Shown: piece after piece, positions 32,728-43,895 of the stretch | How the letters are laid out: every line of letters begins with the position of its first letter | Numbering within the stretch: the stretch's first letter is position 1 | Assembly: GCA_002778195.1 (NCBI GenBank) | Contig: PCDI01000003.1 | Span: 434,001-498,000 of the forward strand | Origin: Raffaelea ambrosiae | Taxonomy: Eukaryota > Ascomycota > Sordariomycetes > Ophiostomatales > Ophiostomataceae | Direction: 5' to 3' | DNA: 64,000 nucleotides | Translations under genes and position numbers: made by a program | The notes under the pieces: generated by a model | What the model saw: only the letters and a program-made list of their open reading frames with translations | Databases searched by the model: none | Told to the model about the DNA's origin: nothing

Positions 32728-35490
32728 ATGGCTTTCTTTGCCCCCAGCCTGCCGGTAAGCATCTCCTGTTTCCTTTGCCGGCTTCTCACCTGAGAGCTTA
32801 CTAACCCTTTTCTCCAGAGCGTGTCCGCCGCGACAGTCGACCTCTTGCCTTCCATCGGCAACACCCTGCTCGTCCCCTGGCGAGGCGCAACAGCGTCCAC
32901 ACCGTCACGGTCACAAACAACGACGCCGACGACACATGCAGAAAATGCGCTCCCAACAACTGCCGCCGCCGCCGCCGCCTTCGCTCCGACATCGCAGCTG
33001 CCCGAGTTCCTGAGACATGCGACCTCCGGCAGCTCAACGTCGGCGGCTTTTGCATCGGCCTCGTCGTTCGCGTCGCTTCCGACCCAGCCGGCTGACGTCC
33101 GCTCGTCCCTGGCCAGCCTGTCCCGCGTCGCTGCTCTTGCCTCGACCCCGTTCGTCCGGTCCGTCTTCTGCGCGGCTGCGGTGGCAAACCCGTCGCGTCG
33201 GCCCCAGATGAGACAAATATCGACTGCTAGCCTCAACCGTCTTTCGCGCCCGCTCGGCCAGCTACAACAACCGCGTTTCTACAGCGTCTCGACCGTGACC
33301 CGTCCCCTCTTGTCTACCAACCCAACTCTTGCTCCCACGCTCCTTCGCCGTACCTTTGTCGCAAATGGCGGCATTTCCCGGAACCTGCTCGAGAATCGCG
33401 AAGCCGCCGCCAACCGGAATCCGTCCAGCGCCACTGCCCAGAATGCCTTTTACCAGGTTCTGCTCAAGGCCAACATGCCCATGATCGTCATTGAGCGCTA
33501 CAACTCGGGACGCTATGCCGCCAACGAAGCCACCACCGAATCCTACCACCGTGCCCTGGGTATGATCAGTGCCATGCCTGGCGCCGGCGCGACCGCTGCT
33601 GCTGTCGACGGCTCTGGCATTGCTGCGAACAACACCCACCTGACGGCGACCCAGCTCCAGGCTGTTGGCCAGGCCATTGCGGCCCAGAACCGCGGCGCGT
33701 CCATTGCTGTGGCCAAGGGCGCGCAGGGCACGGGAGCCAAGGATGCGCCGATCCATGTGGTTGTCGATCAGCCGATTAGCGACGTGCTGTTTCGCTGGGT
33801 CAAGTTTGTCTTGTGGTTCTGTCTGTTTACCTACCTCAGCTTGGTAGTCATCACCATGGCGATCGACGGTCTCAACACGTTCAAGCGCCCTACGGGCCGC
33901 GCCGATAACGAGGTCAAGGCCGAGAGCCAGAAGACGCGCTTCACGGATGTGCACGGCTGCGACGAGGCCAAGGAAGAACTGCAGGAGCTGGTGGACTTCC
34001 TCAAGAACCCGGCCGGTTTCTCCACGCTCGGCGGCAAGCTGCCCAAGGGTATCCTCCTTGTCGGCCCTCCGGGTACGGGCAAGACCCTGCTGGCGCGTGC
34101 CGTGGCTGGCGAGGCTGGCGTGCCGTTCTTTTACATGTCCGGCAGCGAGTTTGACGAGGTCTACGTCGGTGTGGGTGCCAAGCGCGTGCGCGAGCTGTTC
34201 TCCAGCGCACGCTCCAAGTCGCCCGCCATTGTGTTCATTGACGAGCTGGACGCCATCGGCAGCCGGCGCAACTCGCGCGACGCGGCCTACGTGAAGCAGA
34301 CGCTGAACCAGCTGCTGACGGAACTCGACGGCTTTGAACAGAACAGCGGCGTGATCATCCTGGCGGCAACCAACTTCCCCGAGCTTCTGGACAAGGCGCT
34401 GACGCGGCCTGGTCGCTTCGACCGTCTGGTGCAGGTGGACCTGCCCGACGTGCGCGGCCGGCTGGCCATTCTGAAGCACCACGCTCACAAGATCAAGTCG
34501 GCCACCGATGTGGACCTGCAGTCGATTGCGCTGCAGACGTCGGGTCTGTCGGGTGCTGAGCTCGAGAGCATTGTGAACCAGGCCGCCATCCATGCCAGCA
34601 AGGCCAAGTCGCTGGCGGTGGCCAAGAAGGACTTTGACTGGGCCAAGGACAAGGTCATCATGGGTGCCGAGCGCAAGAGCATGGTCATCAGCCCCAAGGA
34701 GAAGGAGCTGACTGCCTACCACGAGGCTGGTCACGCGCTTGTCAGCTACTTCAGCCCCTCCTCGCCCAACAAGCTCTACAAGGTCACCGTCCTGCCGCGC
34801 GGCAGCTCCCTCGGCCACACCTCGATGCTGCCCGAGATGGACAAGTACTCGTACAGCGCCAAGGACTTTCTGGCCATGATCGACGTGTCTCTTGGCGGCA
34901 AGCTGGCCGAGGAGATTGCCTACGGAAACGAATTGGTGACTGGCGGTGCTTCCAGTGTAAGTGTTTTTTTATTTTTTTATTTTTTTTTATTTTTTTTTTT
35001 CTTTCTGTTCTCACTGCGTTCGTTTTCCTTGCGACCTCACGTACTAACATATCAGGACTTGGAACACGCCACGTCGATCGCCTACCGCATGGTCACGCAG
35101 CTCGGCATGTCTGAAAAGATCGGTCCCGTCCAGTTCTGGAACCGCTACGACAAGCTGAGCTCGGAGACCAAGGCGGTTATCGAATCAGAGGTCCAAAAGA
35201 CTCTCACCGAAGCCTATGAGCGCTCCCGTCGCCTGTTGGTCTCCAAGCGCAAAGAGCTGGACCTCCTGGCCCAGGCGCTTCTGCGGTACGAGACCCTCGA
35301 CAAGGACGAGGTTCTCAAGGTGATCTCGGGTCAGACGCTGACGGACCGCATCCCTGTTCCGGAAGGACCCATGCTGGTGCCCAAGCCAGCCAACCCACTG
35401 GAGGATGATGTTCCCGGCCTGCCTGGGTCAGTGGCTGGCGACGATGAAGACAGCAAGGCACCCCCGCCGGCCCAGCCAGAGACTCCCTGA
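32728..35490 (+). CDS. YME1: mitochondrial i-AAA protease
   Basis: ATP-dependent zinc metalloprotease of the mitochondrial inner membrane, with its catalytic domains facing the intermembrane space, degrading unassembled or misfolded proteins. Exons are 32728-32754, 32818-34956 and 35056-35490, giving 866 residues. The Ser/Ala/Thr/Arg-rich N terminus fits a targeting region. A transmembrane segment lies at about residues 331-358 (FVLWFCLFTYLSLVVITMAI). FTDVHGCDEAKEEL starts the AAA domain, with Walker A GPPGTGKT (about 424), Walker B IVFIDELDAIGSRR and the second region of homology LAATNFPELLDKALTRPGRF. HEAGH (about 643) binds zinc; the third ligand is the Asp of SSDLEHAT, split from its serines by the last intron. 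One transmembrane segment near the AAA domain fits the i-AAA rather than m-AAA type. Confidence 0.95.
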
Positions 35491-36763
35491 AGGGGGTTCA
35501 AGTCTCTAGGAAGGGAGGTGATAACTCAGGAGGAAAGTCAACAGGATAGAAAGGGAGGCGAAACGATTGGCGAAGGGTTAGGGATACAAGGCGGAGAAAA
35601 ACGCCTTGAGGTGTATCCCTGGATATGACGATCTCTGCTGTGTATGGATTGGCAGCAAACCGTGACGACACGGTTTGGCTGTCTTATTTGCCAAACCACC
35701 AGCACACTCCGCAACTAAATCAACACACACACACACACATGTTCACTGAACAACATAAAACCCACTTTTTACCCGTGTATTCCACATGTTTTATTTAGCA
35801 AAATCACAAAAAGAAAAGACTCTTTAGAAGACTACAAAGTCCTATCGCCATGGGTGGCGTCAAGGAACGCGACTGTCATGACGTCGTGCTGGCGGTATGC
35901 GTACAACATGAAGCCATTGTAACTGGTGGAACATGAGTCAGCATCGATTTATAAGACGGGAGTTAAGGACTGGAGGCAGTGGTGACAGGGCTGTCACTGT
36001 TAAGTCCAGCTCTGGTAGTATGATGCGATGGCCAGCGATCACAAAATCACAAAATGACCCCTGTCTTGGTTGAGACAATCGTCAGACGTATGCCTGCGGG
36101 CCTGACTGTGTGACTGCGTACGAGTACAAATGGCTGCCAAGCCCTCTGTTAACACCGATAAGCGGCGTTTTGCTGGTCTGCACAGCGGAACACTTGCCTC
36201 TCTTGGCTTAACCCACCAGACTGCTCCGCGATTCCGGGCAGGTGTTCCTGCATTCCTTGTATTAGCTGCACGACAGCATCGTCATGTTCGGGGCTTAGTG
36301 TTCTCTTCTCCCATGCACGGAAAGTAGAGGCAAAGAGATGGTCCGATGGAAACGTGTAGAAAGTCCCGACAAAACAAAGGGATCGTCAATGTTTGGAAAA
36401 AAAGACACCATTGGAAAGGGAGATATGGCAGGCCAGAAAAAAAAAGTATAAAACAAGCAGAACAGGACGTCGTGGTTTTTTTTTTTGGGGGGGGGGGGGG
36501 GAGGTGTTGGCATCCTTCCCTTCAAGTCTCACTTTACTTCCAAAAATACTTCCAAAAACAGCTATTCCTGTATAAGAGAGATAAAGATAGCCACAGCTCC
36601 ATAATTGCATCATCCGTCACTCCACCGCATCCACCACGTCCACACAGCTCGGCTCATCGTTTCACTCTAGCCGTGAAAAATCGACAGCTCTGCCTCTGAA
36701 CACGCTCACGCAACCGTCTGTTGATCGTTCACAAACCAAAAACGAACAAAAAAAAAAAAGATC
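35491..36763. other. intergenic region, YME1 to GRE2-like gene
   Basis: About 1.3 kb with no supported gene. A short CA run lies near 35725, a G15 tract at 36487-36501 and A-rich sequence just before the reductase start. Nothing else is recognisable. Confidence 0.55.
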
Positions 36764-37944
36764 ATGCCTTCCAAGGTTCTCGTCACCGGTGGCTCTGGCT
36801 TCATTGCCGGTACGTTGTTTTTATTCTTCTTCTATTCTTTTTTTTTTTTTTTTCTTTTTATACTCTTCTTCTTTGGCAGGCTCCCTTGGTGTCCCAGTCT
36901 TTGCGCGATTATGTGCACTAACATTGTGACCTTTTTTCTTTTTTTTTTTTGTCTGGGCCAGGCCACATTCTCAAACAACTCCTCCAGGCCGGCCACACTG
37001 TGGTGACGACCGTCCGCAACGATGTCAAGGCCGGCTACATCCGCGCGGCCTTCCCGGGCGTCGGCGAGGACAAGCTCCAGGTCGTCCTCGTGCCCGACAT
37101 CAGCCAGGCCCACGCCTTTGACGAGGTCGTCCAGGTGCCCGGCATCGACGTCGTGCTCCACACCGCCTCGCCCTTCCACTACCGCGGGACCGACCCGGTC
37201 AAGGACCTGGTCGACCCGGCCGTCGTCGGCACCACGGGCATTCTCAAGGCGCTGGCCCAGCACGCGCCCCAGGTGAAGCGCGTCGTGGTCACCTCGTCGT
37301 TTGCCGCCATCCTCGACCTGGCCAAGACGGCGGACCCCGGCACGGTCTTCACCGAGGCCAGCTGGAACCCGGTCCGGCTCGAGGACATCCAGGGCAACGC
37401 CCAGGTGGGCTACCTGGTGTCCAAGACGCTGGCCGAGAGGGCCGCCTGGGACTTTGTGGCCGCCGCGAAGCCCCCCTTTGACCTGGTCACGGTCAACCCG
37501 CCCATGGTCTTTGGGCCCATTGCCCACCACATTGACGGCGCCGCCGGCATCAACACCAGCAACGAGCGCCTCATGGACGCCATCACGGGCGTGTGGAAGA
37601 AAGAGGGCGCCGTGCCCGACACCGGCGTCTACAACTGGGTCGACGTCCGGGACGTCGCCCGGGCGCACATCCTCGCCGGCCTGGACCAGCCCGCCGCCGG
37701 CGGCCACCGGCTGTTTGTCAACGCCGGTTTCTTCAGCAACCGGGACATCTTTGACATACTCCGCAAGAACTTCCCCGAGTACGCGGACCGGCTGCCGCCG
37801 AGCGACGCGCCGGGCGGCTACCTACCGGAGAAGCTGTACGGGTTCGACAACAGCGAGACGACCAAGCTCCTGGGCTTTGAATGGACCAAGCTGGAGACGT
37901 CCATCGTGGACACGGTCAACAGCCTCAAGCCGTATGCCAACTAG
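36764..37944 (+). CDS. NADPH-dependent aldehyde/ketone reductase (GRE2-like extended SDR)
   Basis: Cytosolic reductase of the extended SDR group that includes yeast Gre2 (methylglyoxal reductase) and plant dihydroflavonol reductases. Exons are 36764-36809 and 36962-37944, giving 342 residues. The GT..AG intron of 152 nt is T-rich and splits the glycine motif, which reads VLVTGGSGFIAGHIL after splicing. VLHTASPFHY is the family core, VVTSSFAAI holds the catalytic serine, and the YLVSK that follows is the Tyr/Lys pair. PPMVFGP and YNWVDVRDVARAHILAG are typical of the group. An internal TTTGGCAG near 36880 is a decoy acceptor. The intron could also be two short introns, but the single-intron model keeps the frame. 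Confidence 0.92.
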
Positions 37945-38189
37945 GCGAGTGAGCGAGCGAAGCGAGGAATGAATCGATTGAAAAAAAAAAGGGGGGGGGA
38001 GAATAGATGACGATGACGTTTATATAGACTGTTTTGGGGGGCATAGAAAGAGTAAATTGGATCATGAATGATATGGAATGAAAACGTGGGCCCTTTCTTT
38101 TCTTTCGGTGTTATCTATTTCTCCGTGCTTGTGACCGTTCTCTTTTCTTGGCAGCTTGCGTTTTTTTTTTCATTCCCCCCCCCCGGTCA

Positions 38190-39636
38190 TCATCCATCCA
38201 CCTGCATCGGCTCGCCCCGCGGCGCTGACGCGCTGTGTATCTGCTGCAGCATGGCGGCCCGCCACTCGTCGTAGGCCACCTGCTTGGTCTCGCTCAGAAA
38301 ATCGTACCGCGCCTGGAACATGCTGTCGGCCCGCCACATCTGGGTCGGGATGGCTGGGCGTCCAATCTCGTCCTCGTCGTCATCGCCATCATCGCCATCG
38401 TCATCATCCGCCGCGCCGGCGGCGCCGTCTTCCCTGTCCGCCGCGCCACGATCGTCTGCTGCCCCATTCACGACGGCTGCGTCGCGCTGCTTCCGCAGGT
38501 GCTGGATGTCCTGGAACCAGTCGCTCTGCAGCCACTGCTTCTGGGACACCACGAGCAGCGCGTCGCGGAAGGTCCGCCTCGACAGGTCCTGCCACCCGCC
38601 GGCCTCCCAGTCCTCGGAGGCGCCCTCGGGCAGCTGCACCGCCGTCCGTGCTTTCTGAAAGGCCGCCTGGATGGCCTTCTCGTCGGCCGTGTACCGGTTT
38701 CTGTCAATGTTGCCAATGCCGCCATTGTGTGACGGGTCGCCGCCTCGTTCTCCCCGTTCTCCTCTTCCTCCGCGTCCGGCGGCTGGCCGGGTCTGCCACG
38801 AGGCCGCGCAGTAGTAGTAGATCGCCGCCGTCAGAGCGGTCAGGTTGGCCTCGATCCAGGCCACGTCAATCACCTCTTCGTTGTCCCCCTCGTCCGCCGG
38901 CACCGGCATCCCCCGTGCGGGCTTCTTTTGGTTCACCAGCACGTCGCGGTGGATGGACGACAGGCCCGCCACCACGGTGGGCGCCAGCTGTGGATGCGCC
39001 AGCTCCTCGCAGACAAAGCGCACCGTCGGACGCAGCCAGGCCGGGAAGAGGGAGGAGGAGGACGAGGAGGAGGACGCCTTGGCTGCCGCGGCTCGCCGCG
39101 GCGTCTGTCGGGAGGGCGTGTACGCAGGGCGTTCGTGCTTGCGCTCGGGAGTCGCGGCCGCGGAGGCGCTCTTGGGCGGCCGGCCTGGTCGTCGCCGCAC
39201 GGGCGAGCTCAGGCTGTCGGCGGCCCTTGCGCCAGCACCACCACCAGGGGCCTGCTGCAGAATGGTGGTGAGGTGGGTGTAGAGTCGGTTGTAGAGGCGT
39301 GGCGGAATGGGCGGACGGGCGTCGATGGGCGGTAGGTTGAGGCCGGTTTTGAGGCTGCCCCCCGCCGGAGGGTGTTAGCAAAAGGGAATACAGTCGAGCA
39401 GGTCAAACATCCCCCATGGCCACCCCCCCNNNNNNNNNNCAGACAAAATCATACCGGTCACAGGCAATGTGGGCGCACGCATAGGCTCGCGCAATCTCCT
39501 CGTCAGCCTTGAGCGTGCTGGCGCGATGGCGCGACTGTGCCAGCAAGGAGCCGGCCAAGTCGGCCAGCTGCGGTGGAAATGCGCCGTTATGTGTCGGCAG
39601 CAGCGACTGCAGCGCCTGCTCGGTGGATCGGTTCAT
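38190..39636 (-). CDS. ORC6: origin recognition complex subunit 6
   Basis: Smallest subunit of the complex that marks replication origins and loads MCM in the nucleus. Two exons, 39636-39455 and 39354-38190, give 448 residues. The N terminus matches fungal ORC6: SLLPTHNGAFPPQLADLAGS, SRHRASTLKADEEIARAYAC, then across the junction CDRLKTGLNLPPIDARPPIP followed by RLYNRLYTHL, a TFIIB-like fold. A basic RRRPGRPPKS linker looks like an AT-hook or nuclear signal. The C-terminal half has an acidic run of Asp. The intron (39355-39454) contains the 10-N assembly gap at 39430-39439, so its exact length is unknown, but both splice sites are visible and coding sequence is unaffected. It is convergent with the GRE2-like gene and divergent from the EF-hand gene. 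Confidence 0.88.
39430..39439. other. assembly gap of 10 N within ORC6 intron
   Basis: Ten undetermined bases lie next to a poly-C run, inside the intron. Confidence 0.99.
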
Positions 39637-40070
39637 GGCGGTGGCAGTCGTCTGTTGAGGGTGCGAGGTTGAGGCGGAGGCTGAGGTTGGAAGCTGAGAG
39701 GCAGGCTTGTTCGTAGGCCAAAAAAAAAAAAAGGGTAAAATGGCCTAGACCACTAGAAATGCAAGGTACGTGCAGTGAGACAGACGCGTCGGGCGCTATG
39801 ACGTAGCGCCAGGGCCCGGCCGCTCTTGCTAGTCAGCTAGCCAATAAATCATTGGCACTGTAACGCGCGCCGAGGTACACTTACTATGTACAAAGGCCCC
39901 CAAAACTAACTAATACAGGAGAGCTAAAAAGGGGCAAACTGGGCTTTTCTGCTTAGGTGTTCTGATATTATAGTTATCGCATTCGAGATTTGGGGGTTTG
40001 GAGATTGGAAAGCTTCCCCTTCCTCCTATTCCTTTTTTTTTTTTTTTTACTTCCTCCCATTTCATCCACA
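39637..40070. promoter_or_regulatory. divergent promoter of ORC6 and EF-hand gene
   Basis: This 434-bp gap holds both promoters. It has an ACGCGT box at 39784-39789, a perfect inverted repeat at 39792-39810, and CCAAT at 39841-39845 with ATTGG at 39851-39855. A T-run precedes the EF-hand gene start. Confidence 0.6.
39784..39789. promoter_or_regulatory. ACGCGT (MCB-type) box upstream of ORC6
   Basis: ACGCGT is the MluI cell-cycle box bound by MBF at G1/S in yeasts, where it drives DNA replication genes. It lies about 150 bp upstream of the ORC6 start, which fits the gene's role. Function here is inferred. Confidence 0.45.
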
Positions 40071-40783
40071 ATGCATGCCCGACAATTGCTCTTTGTCTCG
40101 GCGGGCGCCGCGCTCGTGGCCACCAGCCTGGCCCATGGCGGCCACGCACCGCCCGGCAACAAGAAGCCCGTCATCGACGTCAATGCCGACTGGGCGACGC
40201 AGCACATGGCGGGTTCGTGATCGATTCTGGATCGTACTGCTGCTGTCTTTTGGTAGCCGTCTATTGCTGACTTTTGCCTGCTTCGTCTGCTCGCACAGAG
40301 GAACACCACATCACCGATTTCGACGCCAACTCCTTCTTTGCCCTCCACGACTACGACAACGACGGCTACTGGACCCCCATCGAGATCGAGCGCACCTACG
40401 GCCTGACGGACGAGTCCAACGCCGGCCTCACCCCCCAGCACCGCGACCAGATCACCGCCAGGGTCCTGGGGCTGTTCGACCACAACGTCGACGGCCGCGT
40501 CAGCCGCGAGGAGTACGCCCAGGGCATCGACGCCGGCAAGGCCCTGCCGCACATGGGCACCGGGCCCGGCCACCACGGCGACGACGAGTACGAGTACGAG
40601 ATCCACCACTGGGAGAAGTACCACGACGAGAACACCAAGCTGGAGGACCTGACGCACCCGGAAGACATTGCGCACTTCCGCAAGCACGAGGAGATGGAGG
40701 CGGAGCAGGAGCGGCTCGAGGAGCTGGCGAAGCAGCCGATCGTGCTGGACAACGTGCCGCAGATGTTCCGGCGGCTATCATAA
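40071..40783 (+). CDS. secretory-pathway EF-hand protein (Ssp120-like)
   Basis: Small calcium-binding protein predicted to enter the secretory pathway. Exons are 40071-40212 and 40299-40783 with a GT..AG intron, giving 208 residues. A signal peptide is visible (LLFVSAGAALVATSLAHGG). Two EF-hand loops follow: DYDNDGYWTPIEIE and DHNVDGRVSREEY, the second with Asn at a calcium position. A charged helix-rich tail (HFRKHEEMEAEQERLEELAK) follows. The arrangement matches the nucleobindin-like Ssp120 proteins of fungi, which act in vesicle cargo handling; that assignment is from family resemblance. The ATG at 40071 gives the signal peptide directly. It is divergent from ORC6. Confidence 0.88.
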
Positions 40784-41480
40784 GCAGAGGAGGAGAAGTC
40801 GAGGCGTGGCGTTTGAGGTGAGCATTTGAGGGGAGCGTCTGAGGGGAGTTTCTAGAGGGAAGAATCTAGAGGTTGGCATAACATGGGCTGGAGACACATT
40901 TTTGAGGAGCATTTTCCGATTCCTATAATACCAGGTAACTGCATATACATTTGCCGTGTACCAAAAGAAATATACAACAGTCATCGAATCCCGAGCATCA
41001 GAAACAACAAAAGCATCATTTTCGCGTGATTGAGCAAGGCAATGCTAGGTGGCACATCCGGCTCCGGCTCGAACATCCTGGTGAACAAGACATGCGCACA
41101 CCAGAAAAAAAAAACGTGGATCCACGAGAGTTGTCAAAGCTCCTTGAATGCATGCTTCCCAAAAGGCAGACAGGTTATCATGTGCCGTCATTCCCTACTT
41201 CCAACCCAACCCGACATGAGCGCGTCTTCATCCTGGCAATGGCATATAAATATATGAAAGAAAAAAAGGAAAACCAAGCATTCCACCCGACCTCCCAGAT
41301 GTCTCCCAGATGTCCAAGCAAAAAAAAAAGGAAAGCCCCGAGTGACGGCGAAACGTAATAAAAGGGAAAGGAAAAGAAAAGCCCGAGCAAAATAAAAGAA
41401 GAAGAAAAAGACTCTCGCCAGGTATATAATGTACAATGTTTCCGTTCCTCCCTCGCTCTCGACCATCGGCCCTCTTCCCT
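40784..41480. other. convergent intergenic region
   Basis: About 700 bp between the 3' ends of the EF-hand and phosphatase genes. It is A-rich around 41260-41410. No gene is supported. Confidence 0.6.
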
Positions 41481-42968
41481 TTACAGGAAGTAGTCACTAG
41501 GCCCCCTACGGCTGAAGGGCGTGTGTCGGTATTCGTCCGGCACGGCCGAGAAGATGCGGAACTTGGACTCGAGGTTGTTGTCGACCGTCATAATCGACGC
41601 CACATTGCCGCACCGGTAGCAGTAGTTGGGTGCCGACCAGACGGTCACCACCGACCTTTCTGGGAAGTGGAACTGGGCGCGTTAGAAAGAGAGCATACAA
41701 AGGAGAGCATGCATTCCAAACCGCAACCAGACCACATATTGCCTGCCGAGACACCTTTTTTTATAACCGCCCCCCCCAAAAAACACGTACCTTGTATCCT
41801 TCGTTCACCAGCTGGTGCGCCCGCGCAATCGTTTTCAGGCCGTTGACGTGGTTGAACTCGTTGGCCACCTTTTCGCCAAACAGCCAGCCGGCGCCGCGCG
41901 GACTGACCGCCCACGTGGCAATGTCTTCCGGATCGCTCCAGACCAGGTCGCAGAACGCGCCCTCGTGCGGAATCTCTTGCGCCCGCGCCACCACGCGGAT
42001 CTGGTCAATCGTGCGGATCTCGGGCGACAGCCCGCCGTGCACGCACAGCACCGTGCCGTCGACAATGGCCGCCAGCACCAAAAAGTCAAACACCTGGCAG
42101 CAAGCCTTCCACACCGAGGCGTTGCCGTACTTTTGCTGGCACTCCTCATAGAACCCGTAGACCTGGGTGATTTGCCGCGACTCGTGGTTGCCGCGCACAA
42201 GGACGATACGGTCGGGGTACCTGCATTCCATGTTAGTTTGGGTTCTTGGACATGGGTTAGCCCCCTTCTCCTCTCTAACGACGTACTTCGCTTTGAGACA
42301 CATGAGCAACGTAAACGTTTCGAGACTGAAATAGCCGCGGTCGACAAAGTCGCCCAGGAACACAAACCGTGTGTCCGCCGACTGCGACGCCCCCGAAGCG
42401 TCTTGTGTGGTGTTGCCCGTCACGCTGCCTTCGCCTGCGTCGGCATCCGTCTCCCCCCCATCGCCCTCGCCATCGCCGCCTTCTGTGTCCTCGCCAGCGC
42501 CTGCAGCATCGTCGCCGCCGCCTACGTATGCGCCCCGGTTTTTGAGTTTCCTCCGCAGCTTCGGGTTGCGAATCTCCGTCGGGGGTTCGATGTCTTCGGA
42601 GGTAATGACCGACGTCATCGTCTTCGGTGCCTGCACGTCGGTCTCACCAGGCATGCCGCCGGCGACGCGGAACAGCTCGAGCAGATCGTAGAACTGGCCG
42701 TGGATGTCGCCGCATATCGTTACAGGCGTGGATATCGGTTGAATGTTTGATTCTGTCGGTCAGCCACAAGCTCCTCGACGCAGGCAATCGCCTCTCACAA
42801 TGGCTCTTCCGTATAGATCTTACCCTCCATAAGAACCTCCTTGACCATCTCGCACAGCTGCTTCATCACGGGTTCGGGCAGGTAGTGACACTGCTTCGCC
42901 TCCTCAAGCCACTCGTCCAGCCCGGAGTTGGGCTGCAGCTTGGCCGGACCCGGCCTTGGAACGTCCAT
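41481..42968 (-). CDS. PPG1: PP2A-family serine/threonine phosphatase catalytic subunit PPG1
   Basis: Metal-dependent protein phosphatase of the PPG1 branch, known in yeast for glycogen regulation and control of FAR-complex substrates. Exons on the minus strand are 42968-42824, 42752-42287, 42220-41791 and 41672-41481, giving 410 residues; all introns are GT..AG. LDEWLEEAKQCHYLPEPVMK starts the domain. CGDIHGQF, GDFVDRGYF, LVRGNHESRQI, VHGGLSPEI and WSAPNYCYRCGN carry the metal ligands and catalytic residues. The extreme C terminus is GPSDYFL, the PP2A-family tail methylated in relatives. Between AGGMPGE and GDFVDRG lies an acidic insertion of roughly 90 residues, far longer than in PP2A itself. 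The Phe in GDFVDRG, in place of Tyr, supports the PPG1 branch. It is divergent from UPF3. Confidence 0.94.
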
Positions 42969-43895
42969 GTTGAGTTATCTGTTGGGAAAAGAGCGAGAGA
43001 GAGAGGCAAATTTCGTGCAGACGCAGGGGACACAGAAAGATGGAAGTGGTGCCAGAGTATAGTTATAATGCAGGGCTGCCGTCGACAAAGGGCCAGCGTG
43101 GAATAGGTCACAGGCCTTCTCTACGGCCGAGTTTCCCAAGTCACGGGTCAAGGACCTGGTACCCAAGTCTGATCGTCTGCCCGCCGGAATTTGTCCAGCC
43201 AGTCGTCCTCAGACAATCTGTCGTCAATTATGCCCTAGATTCCGCTGTAAAAATGCTGCAAGCCGCTGTATTTCCTATGCTGGGGAAGCCTCTATGTCGA
43301 AGGCTTCTGTAGAACTGATCTGGCGATGGCCCAGGAAGTCCCATAGTCTCGTAGTTCTAGGCTTCGGCGAATATATTGATCCGGCCGTGCCATAATCTGC
43401 AGCGCCAACCACACCCCTCGCTTATCGCGCCCGATAAGCTACGGCCGTACGTCAGGCACTCCCCACCAATTTGTATTTTGGTAGTCTTCAAGTTCGAAGC
43501 TCGAACAAAACAATTGCTTCAGTCGATCGTCCACACCCTCGAGTCACCCGCAACGCACACGCCGCCGTCGACGTCGGCTCTGTATTGTTGCTTCACGTGT
43601 ACTCTGTGCTCTGCGGGATAGTATTTTTTTTTCTTTCTTGCCATCCTGCTCTTCTTTATCTGCCATCACTGCTGCCGCCGCTCCAGCGCACGGCTGCGAT
43701 TCAACTAGATCTTGCTGGAGATCAACCACTTTCAAATGTCGTCTCTTCTGCAGACAGCCCGACCACCACCCTTCCACTTCCTTGTCCGAAGGCAGTGATA
43801 AAACACCAGAAAACATCACTTCTCGCACATGGTGTGGGCCTAATCAATAATTAATATTTCTTTTGTCTTTTTGTGTGTCGACGGGTTTCCGAACA
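42969..43895. promoter_or_regulatory. divergent region between PPG1 and UPF3
   Basis: About 930 bp with no supported gene. It contains a perfect 8-bp inverted repeat carrying paired GATA words at 43420-43439. The region near 43500-43860 is pyrimidine-rich on the UPF3 sense strand and is probably its leader. Confidence 0.5.
43420..43439. promoter_or_regulatory. inverted repeat with paired GATA motifs
   Basis: GCTTATCG and CGATAAGC are perfect reverse complements separated by 4 bases, placing two divergent GATAAG words close together. Fungal GATA factors (nitrogen, iron, light) bind such pairs. Function is inferred. Confidence 0.4.

Noticed and set aside
33262..34818. 518-codon minus-strand frame opposite YME1
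   Set aside because: Antisense of a well-conserved AAA protease gene; high third-position GC keeps the opposite frame open.
35497..35512. GGTTCAAGTCTC word, resembling a tRNA B box
   Set aside because: Upstream sequence is YME1 coding DNA and no cloverleaf can be formed.
36868..36885. TTTGGCAG acceptor-like site within the GRE2-like first intron
   Set aside because: Using it breaks the reading frame; the acceptor at 36961 restores the glycine motif directly.
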